This document shows, in pieces, positions 1 through 11,918 of a DNA stretch of 64,000 nucleotides (the stretch's first letter is position 1; every line of letters begins with the position of its first letter). The position numbers and the translations under genes were made by a program. This stretch comes from Solen grandis. Lineage: Eukaryota > Mollusca > Bivalvia > Adapedonta > Solenidae. Location of the stretch: NCBI GenBank assembly GCA_021229015.1, contig CM037785.1:34707062-34771061 (forward strand), read 5' to 3'. The notes below the pieces were generated by a model. It had not been told where the DNA came from, did not search any database, and was given only the letters and a program-made list of their open reading frames with translations.

Positions 1-306
1 AAAAGAAGAGAATATTACACTATTTTGATAGTATTTCACCTAATGTAGTGTTGGAATTTGGAATTAATCTGGGTTTAAGTTTATATTTCTGTTCAATATT
101 TGCACTGAAGATGTGAGCATGTTATAAGTTATTCATACTAATGATCATTATGACTTCTTTTCAGATTGCAGAAAGCAGACAAAGGTGTATGCTGTAATTT
201 CAAAGTCAGACGTTGATGAATATTGAAATTATTTGTGATATCTTAAATGTAATCTTAGAATATCAATAAACAACTTAAAATATATTGTGTCATCATTCAA
301 TGTGTA

Positions 307-307
<1 letters not shown>

Positions 308-340
<33 letters not shown>
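308..340. repeat. (AG)n microsatellite
   Basis: An uninterrupted GA dinucleotide run. Confidence 0.95.
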
Positions 341-342
<2 letters not shown>

Positions 343-506
343 AGAAGCCTTATATACTCATATATACTCAAGATCAATACATTAAAATTCCCAAAAAGAA
401 AATTAAATTCAAACAATTAAATAATCCAAAAAGAAAAATCAAATGCAGACAATTAAATGCTCTTGAAAGTTATCTGGCAGTCACTCATCTAAGCTTAAAA
501 AATAAT

Positions 507-507
<1 letters not shown>

Positions 508-543
<36 letters not shown>
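508..543. repeat. Poly(T) tract
   Basis: Thirty or more consecutive T, possibly the poly(A) tail of a minus-strand retroelement; no body is recognised. Confidence 0.9.
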
Positions 544-548
<5 letters not shown>

Positions 549-1319
549 ATATGAAATCTACACAATTTACGGAAAACGTGTAATATATATAACACTTGAG
601 CTGACGGGTATGACGACAGGTACAAAAATAATGTAAATTATGAGTGGAAAACATTTAAAAAAAAATCATTTCCATGACATTTTTAAGGAGTAATTCGGAA
701 TTTTATCCCATGTTAGTGAAATGCAGATCATAACCAAAATGCAGCATACAAAATCTCTATCTCCCTCTCTGGTAAACTTTTATAACGCCCCTCATTGAAT
801 ACACATTCTGCCGATTCGAATTTTGTAACCGTGTCAATTTCATAATGACGCAATGACAGTGGCTAAAAATAGACAAGAGTGTGTCAAGAACCATGGTTTA
901 AGTAGTCAATGTATTTTCTCAATTGTTTATCGTCTATTATGACGTCAAATCAGGAAAAATATTTTATAAACAAACAAAATGGCCGCCGATTGAAAAAAAT
1001 GTTGACGTTGACGGACTATAATGATGTCGTTAAGGTGTCGTTGAGGTCCAGGAATGTGATGCTGTGGAACTGCTAGTGAATCTGATCAATCACGTGACGG
1101 CATTCGAAAGCAGATATTCTAAATACAAGTCCTATAGTCTAAAAATAGGTTTAATACCGTTCGTAACGATATTGATTTTGATGGAGACACTACCCAGTGT
1201 TTACAAAATTTTACGGAATGTTGTATAGGATGACCATGCATTTTGATAGACGTAATACACACGAAAAGTAAAAATTTAATGTATTAGTTAATGAACATCT
1301 GTGAACGAATACTTTACTT

Positions 1320-1537
1320 TTAAATTATACGTATTTTACATTGATTACGAAATATGTTCTCACAATGTATTTTAATCACTCTCGGTGGTTCATGTGGCGG
1401 AAGAAACCGTAGAACAGCATGTGTAGGACAGGTGTCCACCTTTCTTTCTCAGGCACGTGACCAGGAATCCAAATCGGAACGTATTGCATTTGGTGGAAAG
1501 TGAAGTGTTCTACCACTATGCTATCCAGAAACCCGTT
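1320..1537 (-). mobile_element. tRNA-derived SINE
   Basis: The minus strand begins GGATAGCATAGTGGTAGAACAC (A-box-like) and has a GATTTGGATTCC B-box-like segment. It ends in the tail GAGAGTGATTAA, TTGTGAGAAC, TTTCGTAATC, AATGTAAAAT. The same tail is at 13360-13425. Confidence 0.65.
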
Positions 1538-1828
1538 GCTTACTTGTATATTTTGTATAAAATCCCTGCGACATTAATTATATTTATCTTGGGCTAAACT
1601 TTGGAATAATTAAGTGACTAAAATTCGTGTCAAGCCATTTTACTTATTACTCAGCAACCAAAGTGACATCAGTAAAGTTCAGTAATGTTGCGATAGTTCG
1701 AAGACTGACGGGAGGACTGAAAGGCTGTGATAAAAGCGAGGCTCGAAAAATACGAGAGTATTGTTTCTCTTAATCTTATAATCCTCTCATCATATCTCAT
1801 AGTCCGCACACGGGGCTTGGAACTTTCC

Positions 1829-2106
1829 TCGAAATATTGCACTTTATTGTATACGCGTTTGGCTTTGTAAATATATATACATATATGCTTATTGGTAAAG
1901 TTAAATAAATTATATAAAAACACATTATAAATGTTGCGTCCTGACTGCATCGGGGCTTATAGTGTACTTATCGATGTATGCAAGTTACTCGAAATGTTAC
2001 ACTCCAACTGTTTACGTTTCGGATATGACTGAATTTGGCATTGTCTAGATATATGCTCATGGGTAAGTTCAGTAAATCATATAAAACACATTGTAAAGGT
2101 TGTGTC
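1829..2106 (+). repeat. Tandem duplication next to SLC23 copy A exon 4
   Basis: Units at about 1829-1950 and 1988-2106 share CTCGAAAT(A/G)TT(G/A)CACT, an ATATATGCT(T/C)AT segment, and CACATT(A/G)TAAA-GTTG(C/T)GTCC. Unit 2 abuts the splice donor of exon 4. Confidence 0.7.
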
Positions 2107-2112
2107 CCTTAC

Positions 2113-2201
2113 CTTCAGAAGAGCAGCGCCATCTGTCCGCCATCATCATCACAGTGACAGGGGCGATAAACGCTATTGAACCACCTTGAAATATGCCTAT
2201 T
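2113..2201 (-). CDS. SLC23 copy A, exon 4
   Basis: The acceptor is GTTTTGCAG|AATAGG and the donor TCTGAAG|GTAAGG. It encodes IGIFQGGSIAFIAPVTVMMM then ADRWRCSSE. It leaves one base for the next exon, which is not within 1-2112. Confidence 0.88.
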
Positions 2202-4499
2202 CTGCAAAACAAGTTTGAAGTGATAAAATATGCAGGGTATCACTAAAACAATATAAAGCAGAAAGATTCAAGATTTTACCGCCCGGTTTTGTTATGAACT
2301 ACAGTATGACTTGCGTCATAAGTGTGTCTTTAAGTATAATCAGGATATGATTTAAAAACCTTTTAATACATCTATTACGACACGAAAGATTGTCCTGCGT
2401 TTTATTCACTAGAATCTCTACATTTTTATTTCTTAGATATATGGTGCATTGGATATAACTGTCGACTTTCATTCAAATATTCGATGAAAACGTATTTCGA
2501 GCATTCCGATTTTTCTGTTATTATTTCATCATAGATCAACAAATCATAGTTCAAGCTTATATGCGGAATAAGAATAGTCATAATATTTTTATACCATGCA
2601 AGCAATTACCTTAAGCCAAGAAAACTTTGTAATAAAGTCCCAATACCACAAGCGAACATCGAGGTACTAATGATTGTCGCCCTTGCATCATACTGGTTCT
2701 CGGCACATATGAGGTTGACAACCAGCGTTGGGACAACAAAGGAGCCACTGATTCCCAGCAGCACTTGCTGCATGAAATATTGACTGAATTATGTCGTTTT
2801 ACTTTTGCTATTTAAAACATCCAAAACAACAAACAAACAAATTTTAAATATAATTTTGAAATAAAAATTATATCATACAAGATTGAAAATCAGTATTTTA
2901 TGCCCTGTTGATATTTATTTAGATACACATTATCATAGCGTACTGTAGCCTAATTAAATAAAAACCACAAAATAAACAAATAAATAACAAAACTGAAACA
3001 ATTAATACATCAAAAATGATTGTTGGGTTAGAAAAATAACCTACACGAATATGACAAATTAACGTCGTTCAAAAACTGTTCCAAAATTCGGAGATGTTGA
3101 AGTATTTCGGATAAGGCGAGGGGTTGAAATTAATAGGTTGGTGAGTAATTGGCTGTATTTCATTTAAACAAGATGCGATAGACCAAATAATGAAAAGTTC
3201 CATGTTAATAGTTAAATCAAAAATAGTATTGAAGTCGGAAAGACTGGCGTATATATTGTTGTTAGATAGTAAAAAAGCATATATCACTAAGAAAACAGAA
3301 GTGTTATTTTATTTACTCTCATATAAAGGTAAATTTACAATATGATAAAAACAAAAATATAGAATCTACCTGTAAACCAAATAGGAAACAGAGAGGCGGA
3401 GAAGGCACATCCTCCAAGCCATAAATCAATCTATTGGCTTTCGGTTGGTTGACGTAGTCGATAATTACTGAATGTTCATTCGCTTGCGGGTGATCTTCTA
3501 AAATTATGAAAACTACTTATCTTTTGTTGCAGTATTTGGTTCGAACCAGAACATCCCCCTGCAAGGCGGATGCTCTAGCTATCAATATTTTCATAATTGA
3601 TTATACATTATTTTACTATACAAAACAAAATAAGGATATTTACACACACTATGATTCAAAACAAGTTCTTTATCTTTCGTTATTTACAACGCAACATACC
3701 ACTGACTGTGGGCAAATTAATACCAGATATCCAAGTCAACGCCCTCTGGCGGGCAAGCTAAACGTGCACCTACCTTGCTCGTACTATCGGTGTACAAAAG
3801 AACAATATGCAAGATCTATTGATAAAGACCTTCTGTTTAAGCGTGTGACATTTTTTACATGAAAAAAAAAATGCACAGCAATCTTCTTTGTATGATTTGT
3901 TTATCATTTTATTTACAAATTGTGACAGAACACAACGAACGATAACTCGACAACGATGTGTAATGGAGAAAAAATATCGATGAAGCAAAATTGTATGTAT
4001 GAGAATGTGACGTAAACATCGGACATTCGTTATTCATGAAGAGCAGCAGTTCACGCACCTCTGGCAATTAATATGTCATTTGTTAATTTAATAGGTGTGA
4101 TCTAATAGGCGTGTTGCAAATAAAATAATGTCGTTCACTAACATATGTTTGACCCTCACAGTAAAACGATATATAAGCTGCAATAAAAAAATTACAAATT
4201 ACAAGCCACTTGAATCTCTTTAACTGTTCCTGCTTATGCATAAAGCAACATAAGGATTCTTTATCATTTCATTTGTATCCAAATTTTCTCTCTTTCTGAA
4301 ATTTATGAAACTGTAGACTTAATTTGTTTCTTTGGAATCCTATATACGTACATTTTGACTGAAGATATGTTACTCTTTAAATTATAAGCATTAATAAAAA
4401 CGTATACAATATTATATAATTCAAAGTACCGAAAGACATCTCAACGTCGACATTTTTAATTGGAACAGTTATCTGATTGTCCGCGTCTTGTCCTTCCAT
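2113..4499 (-). CDS. SLC23 family transporter copy A, N-terminal part (4 exons, runs off window)
   Basis: The exons are 4499-4430, 3497-3370, 2767-2610 and 2201-2113 on the minus strand, all shorter than typical ORF cut-offs but joined by GT/AG sites in consistent phase. The protein starts MEGQDADNQITVP and reaches LIYGLEDVPSPPLCFLFGLQ, the conserved entry to helix 1 of SLC23. It goes on to QVLLGISGSFVVPTLVVNL, an extracellular loop, CGIGTLLQSFLGLR and IGIFQGGSIAFIAPV (the QG-x-S/T-F substrate-site region), ending WRCSSE. The rest lies beyond position 1. It sits downstream of copy B in the same orientation, so the two are a tandem pair. A start further upstream cannot be excluded, since the frame is open for several codons before the ATG. 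Confidence 0.88.
2610..2767 (-). CDS. SLC23 copy A, exon 3
   Basis: The acceptor is TCATGCAG|CAAGTG and the donor CTTAAG|GTAATT. It encodes QVLLGISGSFVVPTL through LLQSFLGL. Confidence 0.9.
3370..3497 (-). CDS. SLC23 copy A, exon 2
   Basis: The acceptor is ATTTTAG|AAGATC and the donor TTACAG|GTAGAT. It ends LIYGLEDVPSPPLCFLFGLQ, a hallmark segment of SLC23. Confidence 0.88.
4430..4499 (-). CDS. SLC23 copy A, exon 1 (start codon)
   Basis: The ATG is at 4499 and the donor TTTCG|GTACTT. The first 23 codons form a charged cytoplasmic N-terminus. Joining to the next exon gives SF-E-DHPQ. Confidence 0.75.
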
Positions 4500-4689
4500 C
4501 TGGTCGATTTCATCATATTTTTTTTATTTACGTGCCCGTTCCGTAATTCTCTCTATTTGGTTCCATATTAATTTCCATAAATTCCCTTAGTCCTAGTTCA
4601 CAGTACACCCTAAATGAATCCTACAATATCATTAGACTCGATTCGTAATCATAATCACAAAGTTGTGTGCTTGTGCATAATAAATGACC

Positions 4690-4905
4690 AAGAACAGTAC
4701 GAGACAATAACTGAGTGTAAGGGTCCCTGCGACATAACGTTGGACAGGGAGAAGCGACATGGTAGTACATCATGTCACATTATCCTGATACTGGGTAACG
4801 GCGTGATACTGCAGTGTGACAGTACTATATCTGTCTCAAGTAGACATAGTCTCCAAATGACTGAAATACTGTCAGTGGGACGTTAAACTCAGCAAACAAA
4901 CAAAT
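4690..4905 (+). mobile_element. SINE fragment (GTCACATTATCC core)
   Basis: It contains GTCACATTATCCTGATACTG, GGCGTGATACTGCAGTG and the 3' end ATGACTGAAATACTGTC then GGGACGTTAAACTC with (AAAC)n. The core recurs on the minus strand at 46850-47112. Confidence 0.65.
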
Positions 4906-5002
4906 TATCAGTGCTTTGATTTTTATCTTGACATTAACGTAAACTATTTTTTAATCCTAAGACATTCACTTTCAATTTAAAATTGAACCTAACGGACAGT
5001 AT

Positions 5003-5257
5003 ATCTTGACTTGACTATTTGAGTTTACCGTCACTTCGACAATATTTAAGTCATATAGCGACGTCCAGCTAATTACAGGTGGAGGAAGATCCCGAATGCA
5101 CGGAGGCATCCGGGTAGAACCACCGACCTACCGCAAGCCAGCTGGAAGGCTTCATCACATGAAAATCCGAATGATCCTGCCGGGATTCTAACCCACGCGT
5201 TGAGGGGCTGAGTGAGTGTTAAAGTCAGCGACTTTACCCTCTCGGCCACGGAGGCCC
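5003..5257 (-). mobile_element. tRNA-derived SINE with intact 15-bp target duplication
   Basis: The element on the minus strand starts GGGGCCTCCGTGGCCGAGAG (A box) and ends GGTAAACTCAAATAGTCAAG. CCTAACGGACAGTAT flanks it at 4988-5002 and 5258-5272. The perfect duplication implies a young insertion. Confidence 0.92.
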
Positions 5258-6100
5258 CCTAACGGACAGTATTACGGATGAATTACGGACACATGAAAAG
5301 GGTCCATAATGGCCAATGTTTTTGTATAAGGGTATATTTTTATATACAGGAGCGTCGTATCCAATAAAAATTTAAATAAAAAAAATGTGATTTTATTCTT
5401 ATCTTTTTCCAGCTGCTTTTCGAGACTTTTTCGAGCAGAACATCTTTGAAATTGAGTATACACATTATTTCAAATCATCCTGATGTTCAAAAACAGATGT
5501 AGAATAAAATATTCTTCGGCCAGAAAAGCAAAGTGTTCTCTATGTGCTACAGATTTGTTACAGATGCAGTCTGTACATACGACAACGTACTACAATGCAT
5601 AAATAAGAAATAACCTACTAAAGTTCATTCAATTGTATCACGAGTGCATAAATTTGTGACGTAGCAGATAAACAAATTATGATTTCAAATTCAAATTATT
5701 TCCGTGAAACAATGTATTTGTCTTTATCTAAAAGCCAAGAAGTCCTAGTTTATTGCATGTCAAACAAAGAAAATGTTCTTGGTGGCTCGATACTTTAAAC
5801 ATTTTGGTGGTCCACTGTGCTGTTAGGGTTGTACGCCGGATTCAAGATCACCGATCCGGGATACATCAGTTTATTTCATGCAAACCAAAGAAGTATGAAT
5901 ATTTAGTTCTACAAGTTTTAGCCTACCAAAATTTCCTTCCAGGGCATTTCTAAATGATGAAGTATGAAGTGAAAGCCGTTTTTCAGCATTTGCATATGGA
6001 AGGGATAACCTTAGAGTACGAAAAGGACAAACTGTAGGTGGTTGAACATTTCTCTCCAAGTCAAAACTTTCTTATGTTTTTTTTTCTTTAAGTCATGGTA

Positions 6101-6780
6101 GCACAGGAAATGAAGCAAGAAATTCAAGGACTTTAATAGGGCTAAGTTCAATTTAGGCTGATATCGTGTTTTCTTAATCGGGACAACACGAAGCCGTAAT
6201 TTAAAACTGCACGCACCTGCTAGACTGACTAAAAATGGTCGATAAAATGGCGTATAAATGGCGCACATCACGTGATATCACGTTTATAGTTAATATCACC
6301 TGACTTCAGACTGGATCCCGTCTCATCATAAGAATCACGAAGCACACATAATACTGAGCGGGCTAACATCTCATCAGGTGCTAATCTTATATCTGGCAAG
6401 TAGCGAGGGACGACTATAGATGTTCCTTCCCATGGGAAGGAACAACAAGCTCTGGAAATGAAGCATGAAATTCAAGGACTTTAATAGGGCTAAGTTCAAT
6501 TTAGGCTGGCATCGTGTTTTCTTAATCGGGACAACACGAAGCCGTAATTTATACCTAAGCGCACCTACTAGACTGACTAAAATGGCCGATAAAATGGCGG
6601 ATAAATGGCGGACATCACGTGATATCACGTTGATAGTTACAATCACCTGACTTCAGACTGGATCCCGTCTCGTCATAAGAATCATGCAGCACATATAATA
6701 CTGAGCGGGCAAACATATCATAAGGTGCTAATCTTATATCCGGCAAGTAGCGAGGAACGACTATAGATGTTCCTTCCCTT
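6101..6780 (+). repeat. Direct tandem duplication, unit about 340 bp
   Basis: Units at 6101-6437 and 6455-6780 share almost every block, including TTCAAGGACTTTAATAGGGC, ATGGCG(T/G)ATAAATGGCG, CACGTGATATCACGTT and GACTATAGATGTTCCTTCCC. The small ORFs inside are by-products. Confidence 0.88.
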
Positions 6781-6794
6781 GGGTATCACAATAT

Positions 6795-6875
6795 ACGGTT
6801 TTTTTTCGTTTTTTTTGTTTGTTTTTTTGTTGTTGTTGTTGTTGTTGTTTGTTTGTTTGTGTGTTGTTGTTTTTT
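6795..6875. repeat. (GTT)n / T-rich microsatellite
   Basis: GTT and GTTT units immediately after the 6101-6780 duplication. Confidence 0.9.
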
Positions 6876-7399
6876 TAGAAATAAGATCGTTGACTTGGTA
6901 TCGATTATTTTGTCGGAATGGCTAAAATTGTTATCGTACTCCATTATCACTGAGCAGCAAAAATTGCAGAAAAGAAATCTTCAAACAGGTATAACTTTTT
7001 TGTTTGTGAACGTAACATAGCCTTGTGGGTATTCTAAGAACGTAATCTAAAATACTGTCCTTTATTTTATTTTATTGTGCAATATTTATTCCATCACCAC
7101 CGATGTTGTTGTTGTTGTTTTCATGATCTAATATAAAATGTGCTTGTTTTTCGTAGATATAGAATGTATCAAACCTCAAAGTGATAAACATGTAATTTCA
7201 AATTATTTTTTTCGGCGGGTGAGATTTACTCCATATCGACTCAAAACAAACAATTTCTATATCTCAATCTGGCAAGGTAAAGACTAGGCCTTTACGGACG
7301 TGCCCGGTTCATCCCGGTAACCCCTAGCTCACTGTTACGGGGTACGTCGGGAGCTTAAATTAAACTAGGTCAGTAATACTACAAAAGACTGCTTATAAA

Positions 7400-7560
7400 G
7401 GGTTGCAACATTTAGCGTTTATTTTGCAACATATAGCGGCAGTACAATTTTTTGCGACAGTTTGCGTCACAGATGCAACATATAACGTCAGGAGGTTTTG
7501 CGATATTTAGCGTTGGTTGCGACATTTAGCGTTGGTTGCGACATTTAGCGTTTCTACAGT
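7400..7560 (+). repeat. Degenerate 19-bp repeats (GCGACATTTAGCGTTGGTT)
   Basis: GTTGCGACATTTAGCGTTGG is repeated exactly at about 7520 and 7540. Weaker copies (GCAACATTTAGCG, GCAACATATAGCG, GCAACATATAACG) extend to 7400. Confidence 0.75.
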
Positions 7561-9648
7561 GACACATATTGGCAACTGATAGGCTCAAGTTATAATGAAC
7601 GCTAAAATAACATGACTTTTCACTACATTCAATGAGCGTTCAGAATGAACCGAAATGACCCTAATGACCGAAATCGTCCAAGAATAACCTCAATGCTATA
7701 GAAAAACTTATTTCCAATAATCAATCTGCTCAGATACCGTTTAAATATGTTTTATATGTATGTTTCATACGTGATCATATGACATAAATTAATATGAAAA
7801 TATACACCATTTAAACAAAAAAGAAGATACACTTCTCTTGATAGTCCTCCGCTATTGAAGTTTTAGATATAAACAGAACATGGCATTTCTAATCACAGTA
7901 TATCTGGTGCAAAATTATTGATAAGAATTTTTCGATAACTTAGGGTCGAATGTATTTATTCATTCGGAGCCTCCCTTTACCTGTATTAATATTAGGTGGA
8001 CATTGTACTATGACAGAAATACTGTCGAACCACAACAACAAATGTGCACAGAAAGCGGAAACAAATCCTCTACAAGATCAACTTTATGCACACACTGTGC
8101 ATTCAAAATTTACATTTTACACTGAACAGCATTTTTCTATTCTATTCTTCCAAACGTATTTCATCACTTACCAATTTTATATTACAGATATGATTTTTAG
8201 AGTATTTTATAACTTCATTAGTATTGTTCCAGATTGGTCATTCAAAACTGATCAATTTATGACATTTATTTTACTCAATAAATCAATTAATAACTTATTT
8301 TCTTACATTTATTTAAAAAAATTATAAACATGTTATAAAATAATACATAAAACAGATATAAGTTAAATATTTATGTCGCATCATGGAGAGTAAACAATTC
8401 GTGATGATAATGGTGATGATAATATGCATGAAAACGATGAATAAAAAGGTAAACCCTTTTCTCAAACAACTATTAGGCACTATATGCAACCATATATTTG
8501 AAGAGAAATTGAAAGTAAGTCAGAACGGAGTTCAGTAATGATAAATAGAGAAAATATCTTTTTTTTTTACTTAGCGATATTAAAATGAAATGATGGTAAA
8601 CTTCTCTTTTCTTTTGCAAAAGGCTTTTATGTCAAAATCTGCAATTAAATTCTTATTTTGAAATTAAATTGATATAGGACGACGATATTAACGACACTGA
8701 TGATTATCATGTACACTCATCAAAGACATAATGGAAACAATTTTTGGAATGTTTTGCAGAGCCAAAGCGATGTTTAAAATGGATAGAATAAAACACACTT
8801 GCTTAGGGTCTATAATTACCAAGTCATACCAAATGTGTAAGCAATCGGCCATTTACAATATTCTAAGAGGACTACGAACAAAGCATGAAAGTATTTAAAT
8901 TATATAAACGTAATTAACTTATGATATAATGCGCACGTAGTAGTTTTACACTAGTTTTGCAGTTTTCTACAGCTTTTAATTTAAAAAGAAAAATCGCACA
9001 GGAATTCCCCCAAGATGCCTTGTCTAATCAGAACTACACCCGTATAACGGCCCTGTCAAAGCGACAAGCCGATTGTTACTGCCTGTATTTTTTTTGTATT
9101 TTTTTTTTAAAAATACGCCCCTTAGCCCGAACTCCTGGATCCGACTCTGTATGTCACTAGGGATGTTAAAGGTTGTAGGATTACTTAAAACAATACTAAC
9201 ATATGATGAAGTAAATATTAGTAAAATGAAACTTTGAATAAAATGTACAAAAGGAAATGGCTTGCATAATGTCGCAATCAGAACAATAAAATTACATGAA
9301 GCTTTTAATACAACAGACATTATACAATGTTTACAGTCTTAGTTTGCGTGTTGATACATCTTAAAAAGCAATAAGCTGCTTGAAAAGTTATCCATCTATA
9401 CATGTTAAAGCACTTTTCACAAATGCATGAAGCAGAGAAATAGTAAATAGCAGCTTTTGTAAACAAGAGTTTAGAAACCTGCAATCAACTTATAAAATGA
9501 AATGGGTGACCATTACACTGTTGTTAGCAAAAAAAGGATATTATTGGGACTGGTAAAGTAGTAAAAATGCCCCCACCCCCTTTTTTGCATATCATATATT
9601 TTCCTGGTATAATTGCACCATTAAATTCATATAAGATAGTAGCATCAA

Positions 9649-9873
9649 GGAGACATGGAAGATATTTTTATATCACGCCCAATGCAATAACCACTATGTT
9701 CGCATGCAGTAGCTTTCGCATATGCATGCAGTAGCTACAATGTTCACATGCAGTAGTTTTTGCGTTTGCACGTGGTAATTAAGGTTATTGTATGCTTAGA
9801 CATAGTTATCACTTGTGCAAGTGATGGCTACTGCGTGTGCATCCAGAATCAATTTTGCACACAATGTTTATCG

Positions 9874-9939
<66 letters not shown>

Positions 9940-11016
9940 CCATTTTATGCCATCAAAGTTTAAAGTTCCAAAAAGATTGCTTATTAATTTAAGCATCTAT
10001 TTAATTAAAAAAGTTCTTTGTCAGTAGTTCTTGGATTTGGCCATTACTTGAACCGTGTAAGGCTATGACAGATTTTTGTCCAAATTGGTGTTTGAACTCA
10101 CAAAACTCAGTTCCATTGTCATATAATGGTAACCTACGACTGGACCTCACTGCCCTTATGCTTGATAATGAGACAAACTGTTGTTAATGATAAATGAAAT
10201 TGATAGAGTCTGAAACTGTAAAATTGGCATTTTAAATATAATTAAATTTAGCTGAGGCCTTGTAGCCATAAACATTGCTTCTAATTAAGTGAGTTAAAAT
10301 GATGTGAATGAACGAGGAGAGAATATAAAGTGAAAATTTAGCTTCAATAATGCAAAGGAAATAATTCTAAGACTTACAGGTCAGATATACCAATATTCAT
10401 TTAAATATTACAGCCATGAACACTGATTTCAAATATTTTATCTCATGGACATTAACATTGTCTTGAAGTTAAATCTAGATTTGTTAAAGAAATAAAGATC
10501 TTAGAGTGAAAAAAGGGTGTATTTGAGTGATTCAAACTCAGGTGATGTTTCACTTTGATATCCAGACATTTGTTTCAGAAATATTATGTTTAATTACTTT
10601 TCATCTTGATAAAATACCATGCTAATCCAAATCCTGGTGAATTTGAAATCCCAAACACCATATGGGATTTGAACTGTTCATATTCTTTAAAAACAGGCAA
10701 CTGCAAAAGCATGTCGCAGGTATTTGCTTTGGGATATATCTCCCAATGCAAGAATGTGATTGATGGTAATGAATTAAAACCAAAAGGAGGGACGCGATAA
10801 CTACTGCGTGCGAACGTGGTAACTATTACGTGCGCACGTAATAGCTACTACGTGAGCACGTAAAACTACTAGTGCGAACTACGTGCGCAGAAGGCTACGT
10901 GAGCACGTAAACTACTAGTGCAACTAGTGCCAGTAAGCTACTGCGTGCGCACGTAAATATACGTGCGAGTATACTACTACGTGCGCACGTAATATAAAAA
11001 ATATCTTCCATGTCCC
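9649..11016 (+). mobile_element. 1.37-kb element with inverted ends and palindromic minisatellite arms
   Basis: GACATGGAAGATATTTTTAT near 9651 is mirrored by TAAAAAATATCTTCCATGTC near 10995. Just inside the right end is an array of TACGTGCGCACGTA-like palindromes spaced by GTAGCTACTA-type linkers (10795-10990). The left arm has diverged GCATGCAGTAGCT units (9700-9840). The centre holds an (AT)n tract and about 800 bp without genes. Confidence 0.65.
9873..9940. repeat. (AT)n microsatellite
   Basis: About 30 TA repeats, inside the 9649-11016 element. Confidence 0.95.
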
Positions 11017-11191
11017 CTTCCACCTAGATAATATGTTTAAAGGTTATTTTATTTTGTTAGTATTCAAGATAAAAAAGAATTTATTGGTAATTTTAATTGA
11101 GGGGGTGGGGGGGGGGGGGCCAACTACTAGCATTTGTTTATGAATTTCTATACGGAGTGTTTTGCTGCACACTGATTTTTCATTTAAAAAT

Positions 11192-11472
11192 TCACTTCGT
11201 AACGCTTATTTCATCTAAGCTGATTTCATTTTCATAAGATTTTTTGTTGATTGTATACTTTTTAGAAGACTTTCTGTAAGAACAACACGTGCACGTGATA
11301 TCTTTGTCAAAGCTAGGGGAGAACGGAACATAGGAACAACACGATGTTCTCTTCATGCAGTTGGTGACTAATGGCAGATTGTACATGTCCAAATTGTCGC
11401 CCTTGATTGAATTTTCACTTTCGTCCACGACGGTTTCCCGCCACTTGAGCATCCCTCTTTCTTCGAGAGTAC
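11192..11472 (-). CDS. SLC23 copy B, last coding exon
   Basis: The acceptor is ATTTAAAG|GTACTC. The frame joins as VPG-TLEERGMLKWRE, as in animal SLC23 proteins, and ends ISVTK-stop. A possible poly(A) signal in the minus sense lies near 11055. Confidence 0.87.
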
Positions 11473-11876
11473 CTTTAAATACAACAATGTATGTTTGTAT
11501 AAAATATGTCGAAACTCGTGAGCATGGAATAATTCCAGTGATTGAATTTGAATCATTTTGATATAGTACATCACTTTAGGGCGAACACAGACATTAAGGT
11601 AAATGTTGCAAGATGGCAAGACATTCAGATTCATTATATGAGTGTAAATACTTTTTTTATTCGTTTCCTTTTTTTATATATACTTATCTGAAAATTAAAA
11701 CCTAAAATTCAAATTAATATAATTATTTTGCTATGTCTAATTTAAAGTCATAAATATAGATATACATATATATGTACCTTGTTTAAAAATAAAGGATTTA
11801 AATTTCATTTTGTACGGAATATTCGCTGCACATTATATTCATACAAAAAGTGTCTGTAAAACAAGTTTGATTGTTG

Positions 11877-11918
<42 letters not shown>

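Noticed and set aside
1669..1950. 93-codon minus frame near SLC23 copy A as its next exon
   Set aside because: It lacks SLC23 sequence and lies in a tandem intron repeat.
7260..7360. GC-rich segment with GTAACCCC and GGGGTAC inverted halves as an RNA gene
   Set aside because: Short imperfect pairing only; no conserved RNA motif recognised.
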